Assembly (NCBI GenBank): GCA_031253755.1
Contig: JAIRVT010000101.1
Location: 1-43,967, forward strand
Origin: Enterobacteriaceae bacterium
GTDB lineage: Bacteria; Pseudomonadota; Gammaproteobacteria; Enterobacterales; Enterobacteriaceae
Reading direction: 5' to 3'
DNA length: 43,967 bases
Shown: positions 16,714-24,626 of the stretch, piece after piece
Layout of the letters: each line of letters opens with the position of its first letter
Position numbering within the stretch: the first letter of the stretch is position 1
Made by a program: the position numbers and the translations under genes
Notes under the pieces: model-generated
What the model saw: only the letters and a program-made list of their open reading frames with translations
Databases searched by the model: none
What the model was told of the DNA's origin: nothing

Positions 16714-17507
16714 TTGGAAGCAATTCATCGCCCGCCTCTACTTTTGCCTTACAGCAGGTGAGTTTTGCTGTACCGGGCAGGCGGCTACTCAATAATTTTT
16801 CAGTCACGTTTGCACCGGGATTAGTGACCGGGCTTATCGGGCATAACGGCTCAGGGAAATCCACTTTGCTGAAAATGCTTGGGCGTCACCAATTACCCAG
16901 CGAAGGCGCAATACAGCTCGGAGAGCGTTCATTGGCGCAATGGAACAGTAAAGCATTCGCCCGTGAAGTGGCTTATTTACCTCAGCAATTGCCTCCCGCA
17001 GAAGGAATGACGGTACGTGAGCTGGTTGCCGTGGGGCGCTATCCTTGGCATGGGGCGCTGGGACGCTTTAGTCGCGAAGATAGCAAATGTGTCGAAGAGG
17101 CCATTGAGCTGGTCAGCCTGAATTCGATGGCGCATCGGCTGGTGGATAGTTTGTCCGGTGGTGAACGCCAGCGGGCATGGCTGGCAATGACGGTAGCACA
17201 AAATAGCCACTGTTTGCTGCTTGATGAGCCGACTTCCGCATTGGATATCGCTCATCAGGTCGAAGTTATGGCATTAATTCAGCGACTCAGCCGTGAACGT
17301 GGCCTGACTGTCATTGTGGTCCTGCATGATATCAACATGGCGGCACGTTATTGTGACCATTTAGTCGCACTGCGTGGTGGTGAGCTGATTGCACAGGGAG
17401 TACCTGACAAAATCATGCAGGAACAGGTATTGGAACAAATATATGGCATACCGATGGGTATTTTGCCGCACCCAACGGGTGGAACGCCGATAAGTTTTGT
17501 CTACTGA
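16710..17507 (+). CDS. fhuC: Ferric hydroxamate ABC transporter ATPase FhuC
   Basis: 265 aa, TTG start at 16710 with GAGG nine bases upstream and a 4-base overlap with the preceding stop. Walker A GHNGSGKST (44-52), Q-loop LPQQLPPAEGMTV (90-102), signature LSGGERQ (148-154), Walker B LLLDEP (169-174), H-loop H206 in VLHDINMA. Near-identical blocks to E. coli FhuC (AYLPQQLPPAEGMTVREL, GRYPWHGALGRF, YGIPMGILPHP). It drives import of hydroxamate siderophores, including aerobactin, across the inner membrane. No fhuA receptor gene is beside it; iutA plays that role here. Confidence 0.95.
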   Translation: MIGSNSSPASTFALQQVSFAVPGRRLLNNFSVTFAPGLVTGLIGHNGSGKSTLLKMLGRHQLPSEGAIQLGERSLAQWNSKAFAREVAYLPQQLPPAEGMTVRELVAVGRYPWHGALGRFSREDSKCVEEAIELVSLNSMAHRLVDSLSGGERQRAWLAMTVAQNSHCLLLDEPTSALDIAHQVEVMALIQRLSRERGLTVIVVLHDINMAARYCDHLVALRGGELIAQGVPDKIMQEQVLEQIYGIPMGILPHPTGGTPISFVY

Positions 17508-18424
17508 TGAACAAATATAACTCCGGCGTTAATCGCCGCCATTTTCTGGCTGCTCTGGCTCTTTCCCCATTATGGGGATCATCGCTGGTTCGTGCTGCCA
17601 CTGCGCCACATATAACGCCGTCACACCCAGACCTGAAACGAATCGCCGTGCTGGAATGGTTACCGGCCGATCTTTTGATGGCTTTGGGCGTGATACCGTT
17701 AGCTGTCGCCGATATTCATAATTACAACTTGTGGGTACAGCAGCCCGCACTGCCATCTGGGGTTATCGATCTCGGTACGCGTGCTGAGCCGAATATGGAA
17801 TTGTTGCAGCAATTAGCGCCATCATTAATCCTCTATACCCAGAATTATGGCCCTTCAATTGAAAAAATGTCCTCAATTGCACCAATAATGGGGTTCAGCC
17901 TCAAAGACCCTCACCAGACACAACTGACACTGGCATTTAATTCGTTAAAACGGCTCGCTGAACGACTTGAACTTAACCATCAGTACGATCTTCATCTGCG
18001 GTATTTCCAGCAACAGATAGAGCAAAGCCAGCAACGGTTACGTTCTTGGAAAAATGTCCCGATCCTGCTATTTACGTTATTGAATAATGACAATGTGATG
18101 GTTTTCGGCAAGGGAAGCATCTTTCAGGATGTCATGGATAAATTAGGGTTACAGAATGCGTGGCAGGGGAAAGTCAATGCCTTTGGCAACCAAACGATTG
18201 GCATCGAGCAACTGGCGACCATTCGGGATGCGAAAGCCATCGCCTTTACGCCTGACAACGACACGTTACTCGCCCGTATGCAACGAACACCCCTGTGGCA
18301 ATCTTTCCCGTTTGTACAACGCTATCCGGTGAGTGTTCAGCCTGCGGTATGGCTGTATGGCGCAACATTATCTGCCCTGCGTTTTTGCCAGTTATTGACC
18401 GCAGCACTGGAGAATCGGTCATGA
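17507..18424 (+). CDS. fhuD: Periplasmic hydroxamate-siderophore binding protein FhuD
   Basis: 305 aa. The N-terminus NRRHFLAALALSPLWGSSLVRA carries a twin arginine and an AxA-like cleavage region, as in E. coli FhuD, so Tat export to the periplasm is likely. Matches to FhuD: AVLEWLPADLLMALGVIPLAVAD, LGTRAEPNMELLQQLAPSLI, NAWQGKVNAFG and AVWLYGATLSALRF. It binds ferric hydroxamates and hands them to FhuB. The start overlaps the fhuC stop (TGATG) and the stop overlaps the fhuB start (ATGA). Confidence 0.94.
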   Translation: MNKYNSGVNRRHFLAALALSPLWGSSLVRAATAPHITPSHPDLKRIAVLEWLPADLLMALGVIPLAVADIHNYNLWVQQPALPSGVIDLGTRAEPNMELLQQLAPSLILYTQNYGPSIEKMSSIAPIMGFSLKDPHQTQLTLAFNSLKRLAERLELNHQYDLHLRYFQQQIEQSQQRLRSWKNVPILLFTLLNNDNVMVFGKGSIFQDVMDKLGLQNAWQGKVNAFGNQTIGIEQLATIRDAKAIAFTPDNDTLLARMQRTPLWQSFPFVQRYPVSVQPAVWLYGATLSALRFCQLLTAALENRS

Positions 18425-20400
18425 GGCGTTTATGGGTTTTGCCCTTGTTACTGCTGGCGCCCGCCCTGTTGCTAACGGCATATAATCTGCAACAACAGTT
18501 GCCCGTATCCCAATGGCTACAATCTTTACTCGCCCCCGAACTCAAAAATATCCACCAAGTTGTCGCGCATTACAGCACATTGCCACGTTTGGTCGTATCA
18601 TTATTGGTCGGTGCGGGGCTGGGGCTGGCTGGGCTATTGTTTCAACAGGTGTTGCGAAATCCCTTAGCAGAGCCTGCGACACTGGGCGTATCAGCCGGTG
18701 CTAAATGTGGTATGACAATGGCACTGTTATTGGCGATCTCGCCAGATAGCGTGTTGATGCAGTTAGCCGCGCTGGCTGGAGCGATTGTGGTCGCGCTGAT
18801 GGTGTTTGGGCTGTCATGGGGGCGGCGGTTATCTCCGGTCACGCTGATCCTTGCGGGCTTGGTGGTGGGATTGTACTGTGGCGCCGTTAACTCTCTGTTA
18901 GCGCTGTTTAACTACGAAAGATTGCAAGGCATGTTCATCTGGAGTAGTGGCTCACTGGTTCAGCATGATTGGCAGGTTGTCGAGTGGCTGCTGCCGATGC
19001 TGCTGATCTCCCTGTTGCTGACATTCTTATTGTTGCGCCCCTTAACCTTGCTTGGGTTGGATGACGGCGTTGCTAAAAACCTCGGATTGGGGCTGAACAG
19101 TGCCCGGTTAGCGGCATTATCATTGGCTGTTGTGATGAGTGCAGTCATTGTCAATGTCGTTGGCGTTATTGGTTTTATCGGGCTCTTTGCACCTTTGCTG
19201 GCACGTATGTGTGGCGCAAGACAATTGCGGCAACAAATTATAATGGCGCCATTAATTGGCGCTTTGCTATTGTGGCTGACTGATCAAGTGGTGCAATGGC
19301 TGGCTACGGTCTGGCACAATCTTCCGACCGGTTCTGTTGTCGCTTTATGCGGCGCGCCGATACTATTTTGGCTGTTGCCTCGTCTGCGTACCAACGGTGA
19401 AAAAACCACACTTTCAGCAACTAGCAAAAATCAAATCGTCGTTGAACGTCAGGCGCTCTGGCGATGGTGTTGGGCTGGGGTATTGTTGCTGATAATTGCC
19501 ACTGCCGTTGCCCTGTTATTTGGCCGCAGTGCCTCAGGCTGGTACTGGGCGCAGGGTGAGCAAATTGCGGAATTACTGCCTTGGCGCTGGCCGCGTGTCA
19601 TGGCCGCACTCAGCGCTGGTATGATGTTGGCTGTCGCAGGAACGCTTATCCAAAAATTAACCGGAAATCCCATGGCCAGCCCGGAAGTTCTGGGCATAAC
19701 GTCAGGTGCATCATTAGGCGTACTGGTATTGTTGTTGATGACATCCGGTAATGTTTTTGTCTGGCTATTGCCGGCGGGCAGTCTGGGTGCGGCTATCACA
19801 CTGCTGTTGATCCTGTTTATCTCATCCCGGCAGGAATTTTCAGCTCAGCGCATGTTACTATCCGGCATTGCCATCAGCACGGTATTCGGCACTTTGGTGG
19901 CATTAGTGCTGGCGAGTGGCGATCCCCGTTCCGGGCTGTTATTGGCATGGCTATCCGGTTCAACTTATTCCGTCGAACCCACACAAGCGCTTTTCACTTT
20001 CTTGGCCGCATTCATACTGATCGCACTGACTCCCCTGTTCCGCCGATGGTTAACGGTTTTACCGCTGGGAAGTATCAGTGCGCAGGCGGTGGGCGTATCG
20101 CTGGCACGTTCGCGCTTGCTGATTTTACTGATAGCGTCCGCACTGACTGCGGCAGCAACATTAATGACCGGGCCATTAAGTTTTGTTGGCTTGATGGCGC
20201 CACACATGGCTCGCATGATGGGTTTCAGACGGGCAATGCCCCAACTGGTTATCGGTATGTTGCTGGGCGGATTATTAATGCTGCTGGCGGATTGGTGCGG
20301 GCGAATGGTGTTATTCCCTTACCAGATACCGGCTGGCCTGCTCGCGGCATTTATTGGCGTGCCTTATTTTATTGTGCTGCTACGGAGGCAGGCAAAGTAG
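18421..20400 (+). CDS. fhuB: Ferric hydroxamate permease FhuB (duplicated FecCD permease)
   Basis: 659 aa from ATG 18421, matching the usual 660-aa FhuB; the frame is open from 18295, but the ATGA overlap with fhuD fixes the start. Two fused FecCD/BtuC-like halves, about 20 helices. First half has LPRLVVSLLVGAGLGLAG, QQVLRNPLAEPATLGVSAGA and IGFIGLFAPLLARM; second half has WPRVMAALSAGMMLAVAGTLIQ, TGNPMASPEVLGITSGAS and SFVGLMAPHMARMMG. Those paired loops contact FhuC. Last gene of the operon, ended by a terminator at 20445. Confidence 0.96.
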   Translation: MRRLWVLPLLLLAPALLLTAYNLQQQLPVSQWLQSLLAPELKNIHQVVAHYSTLPRLVVSLLVGAGLGLAGLLFQQVLRNPLAEPATLGVSAGAKCGMTMALLLAISPDSVLMQLAALAGAIVVALMVFGLSWGRRLSPVTLILAGLVVGLYCGAVNSLLALFNYERLQGMFIWSSGSLVQHDWQVVEWLLPMLLISLLLTFLLLRPLTLLGLDDGVAKNLGLGLNSARLAALSLAVVMSAVIVNVVGVIGFIGLFAPLLARMCGARQLRQQIIMAPLIGALLLWLTDQVVQWLATVWHNLPTGSVVALCGAPILFWLLPRLRTNGEKTTLSATSKNQIVVERQALWRWCWAGVLLLIIATAVALLFGRSASGWYWAQGEQIAELLPWRWPRVMAALSAGMMLAVAGTLIQKLTGNPMASPEVLGITSGASLGVLVLLLMTSGNVFVWLLPAGSLGAAITLLLILFISSRQEFSAQRMLLSGIAISTVFGTLVALVLASGDPRSGLLLAWLSGSTYSVEPTQALFTFLAAFILIALTPLFRRWLTVLPLGSISAQAVGVSLARSRLLILLIASALTAAATLMTGPLSFVGLMAPHMARMMGFRRAMPQLVIGMLLGGLLMLLADWCGRMVLFPYQIPAGLLAAFIGVPYFIVLLRRQAK

Positions 20401-20411
20401 TTATAAAAGAT

Positions 20412-20441
20412 GCAGTCATAAAATAAGCAGTCATAAAATAA
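20412..20441. repeat. 15-bp tandem duplication after fhuB
   Basis: GCAGTCATAAAATAA occurs twice back to back (20412-20426, 20427-20441), 11 bases after the fhuB stop and just before its terminator. Same unit length as the repeats inside iucA, iucB and rlpA. Confidence 0.92.
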
Positions 20442-20444
20442 GCA

Positions 20445-20475
20445 CAAAGCGCTGGTTTTATTTACCAGCGCTTTG
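20445..20475. terminator. Bidirectional terminator between fhuB and ybeD
   Basis: CAAAGCGCTGGT (20445-20456) pairs perfectly with ACCAGCGCTTTG (20464-20475), a 12-bp stem with a T-rich 7-base loop, followed by TTGAT. It separates the convergent fhuB and ybeD genes and marks the right end of the inserted island. Confidence 0.83.
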
Positions 20476-20512
20476 TTGATAACCGAACTTTATCGATCAG
20501 CGAATTTGTCTA

Positions 20513-20776
20513 TCAAAGAACCACGCGCACCAGTTCCAACGCCCCTAATTCTTCATACAACGTTTCGACTTGTTCAATATGAGTGGCATTAATGGTAATA
20601 GACACAGAATGGTAATTGCCTTTGCTGCTTGGTTTTACCACTGGGGAATAATCGCCCGGCGCATGACGCTGAACCACTTCAATAACTTGATCCACCAGCT
20701 CAGGTTGAGCTAAACCCATCACTTTGTAGGTGAATGAGCAGGGAAACTCAAGCAGTTCATTTAATTTCGTTTTCAT
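20513..20776 (-). CDS. ybeD: YbeD (DUF493) family protein
   Basis: 87 aa from ATG 20776 (AGGA six bases upstream), the exact E. coli length. It reads [62 protein letters not shown] small alpha/beta protein with an ACT-like regulatory fold; its role is unsettled, though its usual place between dacA and lipB has suggested a link to lipoate. Here it follows dacA after 172 bp but has lost lipB as its downstream neighbour. The frame is open upstream to 20839, but those residues are not part of the family. Confidence 0.95.
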   Translation of the reverse strand: MKTKLNELLEFPCSFTYKVMGLAQPELVDQVIEVVQRHAPGDYSPVVKPSSKGNYHSVSITINATHIEQVETLYEELGALELVRVVL

Positions 20777-20796
20777 GGGCATTCCTGATTGATTGC

Positions 20797-20821
20797 ACGG
20801 CAGAAGAGTAAATTCTGCCGT
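20797..20821. promoter_or_regulatory. 9-bp hairpin in the ybeD leader
   Basis: ACGGCAGAA (20797-20805) pairs with TTCTGCCGT (20813-20821) across 7 bases, 20 bases before the ybeD start on the minus strand. No T-run follows, so it is more likely an mRNA leader or mRNA-stability hairpin after dacA than a full terminator. The rest of the dacA-ybeD spacer contains a degenerate copy of the TTCAAG-type repeat around 20870-20945. Confidence 0.45.
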
Positions 20822-20948
20822 AGCGTGATTATTTTCCAAAAAGTAGTACTGATATAAGTCTCAATATCTGATTTTCAAGATATACCTGAATGCAACAGGT
20901 AAATTTTCCCCAATGGATTTCGAGTCATATCGTTTGCTGCAAGTGAGA

Positions 20949-22157
20949 TCAACCAAACCAGTGATGGAACATCAACCGGATATAATCCACCAAACGGCTG
21001 AAGAACCCGCCTTCTTTCACTTCCTGCATCACAACAAGCGGATGCTGTTCAATGGTTTTGCCATCAAGCTGGAAATTAATCGTACCCACTGCCTGATTTT
21101 TGGCGAGAGGGGCATGTAATTCAGTGTTATTCAAGACATAACTGGCTTTCAGATCTTTCAGGCGGCCACGCGGAATGGTCAGATAAACATCTTTTTCCAC
21201 ACCCAATTGTGCCTTATCCGCATCACCAAACCAAACCAGTTCAGAGGCAAATTCTTTATCTGCTTTCAGAGGAGAAACGGTTTCAAAGAAGCGAAAACCC
21301 CAAGTCAGCAATTTTTTACTGTCTGTTTCGCGTCCTTTAAATGTCGGGCTACCCATGACCGCCGTAATCAGGCGCATATTGCCTTCAGTCGCAGACGCGA
21401 CGAGGTTATAGCCTGCGCCATTGGTATGACCGGTTTTGATACCATCGACTTTCAGGCTCTGATCCCACAGCAAGCCATTGCGGTTAGGCTGGCGGATATT
21501 GTTATACGTGAATTCTTTTTCTTTATAGATGGCATACTCATCCGGCACATCACGGATTAATGCCTGACCAATTAAAGCCATATCATGGGCAGAACTGTAT
21601 TGGCCTTCGGCATCGAGACCATGAACGGTCTGGAAGTGAGTATTTTGCAGCCCTAAATTATGCGCATATTGGTTCATCAGACCAACAAACGCATCCTGAC
21701 TCCCCGCAACATAATCCGCCATTGCGACACAGGCATCATTACCGGATTGCAGGTTGATACCGCGCGATAACATCGCAACAGAAACCTGATCACCGGGTTT
21801 CAAAAACATCAGGGAAGAGCCTTTGAAAACCGGGTTTCCGGTTGCCCAGGCATCGTTACCCACAGTGACGATATCATTCTGACTGATTTTTCCTGATTTG
21901 ATGGCCTGACCGATAACATAACTGGTCATCATTTTGGTCAGACTGGCAGGATCACGACGGATATCCGCATTCTTTTCTGCCAATATTTTTCCTGAATTGT
22001 AATCAATCAAAATATAGGATTCGGCATCAAGCTGTGGTGCGCCGGGGATCATGGTCTTGAAATTATCATCCGCATGAGCGAATGCTGAAAAACCCGCAAC
22101 CAGAGCAACACTCAGGGCAGCATGTTTAATAAAATAGGAGGTTATTGTATATTTCAT
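20949..22157 (-). CDS. dacA: D-alanyl-D-alanine carboxypeptidase PBP5
   Basis: 402 aa. Signal peptide about 1-29 (FSAFAHA-DD). Penicillin-binding motifs S72-L-T-K75, S138-G-N140 and K241-T-G243 in the correct order. The C-terminal domain ends with an amphipathic helix ([17 protein letters not shown]) that anchors the enzyme to the outer face of the inner membrane. It trims the terminal D-alanine from peptidoglycan pentapeptides. Downstream of rlpA on the same strand, as in E. coli, with a 268-bp spacer that probably holds its own promoter and one palindromic repeat. Confidence 0.98.
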   Translation of the reverse strand: MKYTITSYFIKHAALSVALVAGFSAFAHADDNFKTMIPGAPQLDAESYILIDYNSGKILAEKNADIRRDPASLTKMMTSYVIGQAIKSGKISQNDIVTVGNDAWATGNPVFKGSSLMFLKPGDQVSVAMLSRGINLQSGNDACVAMADYVAGSQDAFVGLMNQYAHNLGLQNTHFQTVHGLDAEGQYSSAHDMALIGQALIRDVPDEYAIYKEKEFTYNNIRQPNRNGLLWDQSLKVDGIKTGHTNGAGYNLVASATEGNMRLITAVMGSPTFKGRETDSKKLLTWGFRFFETVSPLKADKEFASELVWFGDADKAQLGVEKDVYLTIPRGRLKDLKASYVLNNTELHAPLAKNQAVGTINFQLDGKTIEQHPLVVMQEVKEGGFFSRLVDYIRLMFHHWFG

Positions 22158-22318
22158 GATTGATTAGATACATCCGTGAAAGAAGCATTGAAAATATGCC
22201 GCATAATAACAAATGACAAAAAAGGTGGCATTAAACAAAATCAGGTGAGGTGAAAATTTGCACTTTTTTACGCGTAACACTTTAGCCGATAACGCCTTAG
22301 CTGATGACTCAAGATATG

Positions 22319-22351
22319 CCAGCCGCCTTTCAAGGTACAACTTGAAGCTGG
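22319..22351. repeat. Palindromic TTCAAG/CTTGAA repeat in the dacA-rlpA spacer
   Basis: CCAGC (22319-22323), TTCAAG (22329-22334), CTTGAA (22341-22346) and GCTGG (22347-22351) form a nested imperfect palindrome ending near GTATA. It resembles the element at 34868-34919 in its TTCAAG core and flanking TAT ends. The remaining spacer 22158-22318 shows no gene. Confidence 0.55.
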
Positions 22352-22425
22352 ATTAGTATACAAGGGTTATCCCCACTGAGGTTGATTAATGAATTAATGA
22401 ACATATTCAGCAGGGAGTTTTCATA

Positions 22426-23469
22426 TCAGGGCGCCACAATAAAGGAAGACTGATTCATCTGACCCATGAGTTTATTTTGCAATTCAGCCACTTGTTGACG
22501 ATCACTGAAAGGCCCCAATTGAACGCGGTAAACATGACCAAACTGCATAACTCGGCCCCGCGTATTAAAGCGTTGGCTTAACGATTGCTGCCACTCTTTA
22601 GCTCTCTGTTCAGAGCTGACTGCGCCAACTTGTACCATATAGCCCGCAATGGTTGTTGACGCTGTTTCAATTGCCTGTTGTCGCGGTTTCTGAATTGCTG
22701 CTGGTTGTTCAGTTACCGCTGGGATATTTTCCGGCTGTGTCGCAACCTGAGATTCTGGATGCTTCAACAAACCTTGTTCTGCATGATCTTGTTCTAATGG
22801 CTTGGAGTCTAACGGATCGCGCTCTAACGGTTTTTGTTCAGAAACAGGCGGCGTCATATTTGTACTCGCGCCTGCTGAGGTGTTCAGTGTGGGCCTATCA
22901 GGTAAGGCATAGCTCTGTTTGACAATCGTTGACCCTTCTGTGCCCAAGCCAGAAAGTGAACCATCTGGCGCAACCTGAATACCATCCAGCTTAACCCGGC
23001 TCTGTGGCATCAAATTCAGCCGTTCAGCAACAGAACGGGATAATTCGACAATTTTACCCGGCTTATAAGGCCCCCGATCATTCACCCTGACGACCATCAT
23101 ACGCCCGTTACTTAAATTAGTGACTCGCACATAACTGGGTATTGGCAGTGTTGGATGTGATGCGGTTAATGCGTAAGGGTTGGCTCGTTCTCCAATCGCA
23201 GTCAATCTTCCCGTCATCCCTTCACCGGACTGGCTGGCATAACCGGTTTGAGTAAATTGAGCCAGATTCTGCACAATATGGTAGCTTTCCCCGTCCCGGC
23301 TATAGTCCTGATTAGCGCTTGGATGGTAAGGCTCGTATACCGGCTCTGCTCCCAGAATATCCTTGGCTGGTGCAGATAAAACAGGCGATGGGCTTTTTTC
23401 GTTGTCATCTGTTGTACAGCCTGAGATTAATACTGCCATTATGCCGAGAATAAGCCATTGCTGACGCAT
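22426..23469 (-). CDS. rlpA: Septal-ring lytic transglycosylase RlpA lipoprotein
   Basis: 347 aa. Lipobox LISGC with C18 as the lipidated cysteine. The double-psi beta-barrel (RlpA-like) domain lies at about 65-160 (GEGMTGRLTAIGERANPYALTASH, VRVTNLSNGRMMVVRVNDRGPY). A variable Pro/Gln/Glu-rich linker (about 170-265) is followed by a C-terminal SPOR domain (about 270-347, YMVQVGAVSSEQRAKEW) that binds denuded glycan at the septum. The linker contains repeats PLERDPLDSKPLEQDHAEQG coded by 15-bp units. Lies between mrdB and dacA, as in E. coli. Confidence 0.96.
   Translation of the reverse strand: MRQQWLILGIMAVLISGCTTDDNEKSPSPVLSAPAKDILGAEPVYEPYHPSANQDYSRDGESYHIVQNLAQFTQTGYASQSGEGMTGRLTAIGERANPYALTASHPTLPIPSYVRVTNLSNGRMMVVRVNDRGPYKPGKIVELSRSVAERLNLMPQSRVKLDGIQVAPDGSLSGLGTEGSTIVKQSYALPDRPTLNTSAGASTNMTPPVSEQKPLERDPLDSKPLEQDHAEQGLLKHPESQVATQPENIPAVTEQPAAIQKPRQQAIETASTTIAGYMVQVGAVSSEQRAKEWQQSLSQRFNTRGRVMQFGHVYRVQLGPFSDRQQVAELQNKLMGQMNQSSFIVAP
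22778..22837. repeat. 15-bp tandem units in the rlpA linker
   Basis: Four consecutive 15-bp units begin TCT at 22778, 22793, 22808 and 22823; the last three share TCTAA(C/T)GG. They encode the pentapeptide-like PLxxD/PLExD series in the RlpA linker. Confidence 0.78.
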
Positions 23470-23481
23470 GAAATTGCTTCC

Positions 23482-24606
23482 TTATAAGCTTTTGGATAAT
23501 AACTTACGATGGGTATTTACCGACATGATAATACCGAACCCTGCCATCAAGACAATTAAGGCCGAGCCTCCGTAGCTGATCAGCGGCAAAGGAACGCCGA
23601 CCACAGGTAAAATACCGCTGACCATACCAATGTTAACGAAAACATAAACAAACAGTATTAATATTAGCCCACCGACTATCACGCGACCGAACGTATTTTG
23701 TGCGTTGGCGGCAATAATCAGCCCACGGCCGATGATCATCAGATAGAGTGCCAATAAGAACAACACGCCGACTAACCCCAACTCTTCTGCCAGAACAGCA
23801 AAAATAAAGTCAGTGTGACGTTCAGGTAGAAATTCTAATTGTGACTGTGTTCCTTGCAGCCAGCCTTTGCCAAATAACCCGCCTGACCCAATGGCAATTT
23901 TAGATTGGATGATGTGATAACCTTTGCCCAAAGGGTCACTTTCAGGATCTAATAACATCATGACTCTGGCCCGTTGATAATCATGCATCCCAAAATACCA
24001 TAAGATCGGGAGAAGACAGGCAATCAGTACAACAGCAATAATAATTAACCGCCAGTTCATTCCGGCCAGAAACAGAATAAATATCCCGGAGGCCGCGATC
24101 AGAATAGACGTGCCTAAGTCCGGTTGTGCCGCGACAAGCAACGTCGGTAAGAATATCAGGACTAATGCAATTGCGGTATTTTTCAGGGAAGGCGGGCAAA
24201 GATCGCGGTTCATAAAGCGTGCAACCATCAATGGAACAGCGATTTTGGCGATCTCTGAAGGCTGAAAACGCACAACACCTAAATCCAACCAACGTTGTGC
24301 GCCTTTGCTTATTTGCCCGAAAACATCAACAAGGATGAGCAGAATCAAGCAAAAAATATACAGATAGGGTGCCCAATTTTCGTATACGCGCGGCGGCACC
24401 TGAGCCAGCGCAATCATGACCACTAACCCCATCAATACCTGACCTAATTTACGTTCCATCATATCCATATCCTGTCCACTGGCGCTCCACATAATGAACA
24501 GGCTGTAGGCCAGCAAGAGCAGGATACATAATAGTAAAGGAGCATCGATGTGTACTCTGGTCCAGAAAGGGATTTTTTTCTGCGATTCTGTCATAACATT
24601 ACTCAA
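23482..24606 (-). CDS. mrdB: Peptidoglycan glycosyltransferase RodA (MrdB)
   Basis: 374 aa SEDS-family membrane protein with about ten helices. It polymerises lipid II into glycan strands during side-wall growth together with PBP2. Conserved blocks: [89 protein letters not shown] and [15 protein letters not shown]. The catalytic aspartate of the family is in the large periplasmic loop after ERHTD. Sits 20 bases after mrdA and just before rlpA. Confidence 0.97.
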   Translation of the reverse strand: MSNVMTESQKKIPFWTRVHIDAPLLLCILLLLAYSLFIMWSASGQDMDMMERKLGQVLMGLVVMIALAQVPPRVYENWAPYLYIFCLILLILVDVFGQISKGAQRWLDLGVVRFQPSEIAKIAVPLMVARFMNRDLCPPSLKNTAIALVLIFLPTLLVAAQPDLGTSILIAASGIFILFLAGMNWRLIIIAVVLIACLLPILWYFGMHDYQRARVMMLLDPESDPLGKGYHIIQSKIAIGSGGLFGKGWLQGTQSQLEFLPERHTDFIFAVLAEELGLVGVLFLLALYLMIIGRGLIIAANAQNTFGRVIVGGLILILFVYVFVNIGMVSGILPVVGVPLPLISYGGSALIVLMAGFGIIMSVNTHRKLLSKSL

Positions 24607-24626
24607 TTAGCCTGCATTCTGGTGAT

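Noticed and set aside
18295-18420. 42-residue N-terminal extension of FhuB
   Set aside because: It overlaps the fhuD coding end in another frame, and ATG 18421 overlaps the fhuD stop in the standard ATGA way, giving the normal FhuB length.
19947-20426. 159-aa open frame overlapping the end of fhuB
   Set aside because: It is a shifted frame of fhuB with no ribosome site and no recognisable domain.
20412-20441. Direct repeats that could be read as a CRISPR or attachment site
   Set aside because: Only two abutting units without spacers, and the same kind of duplication occurs in many places in the window; no cas genes or integrase.
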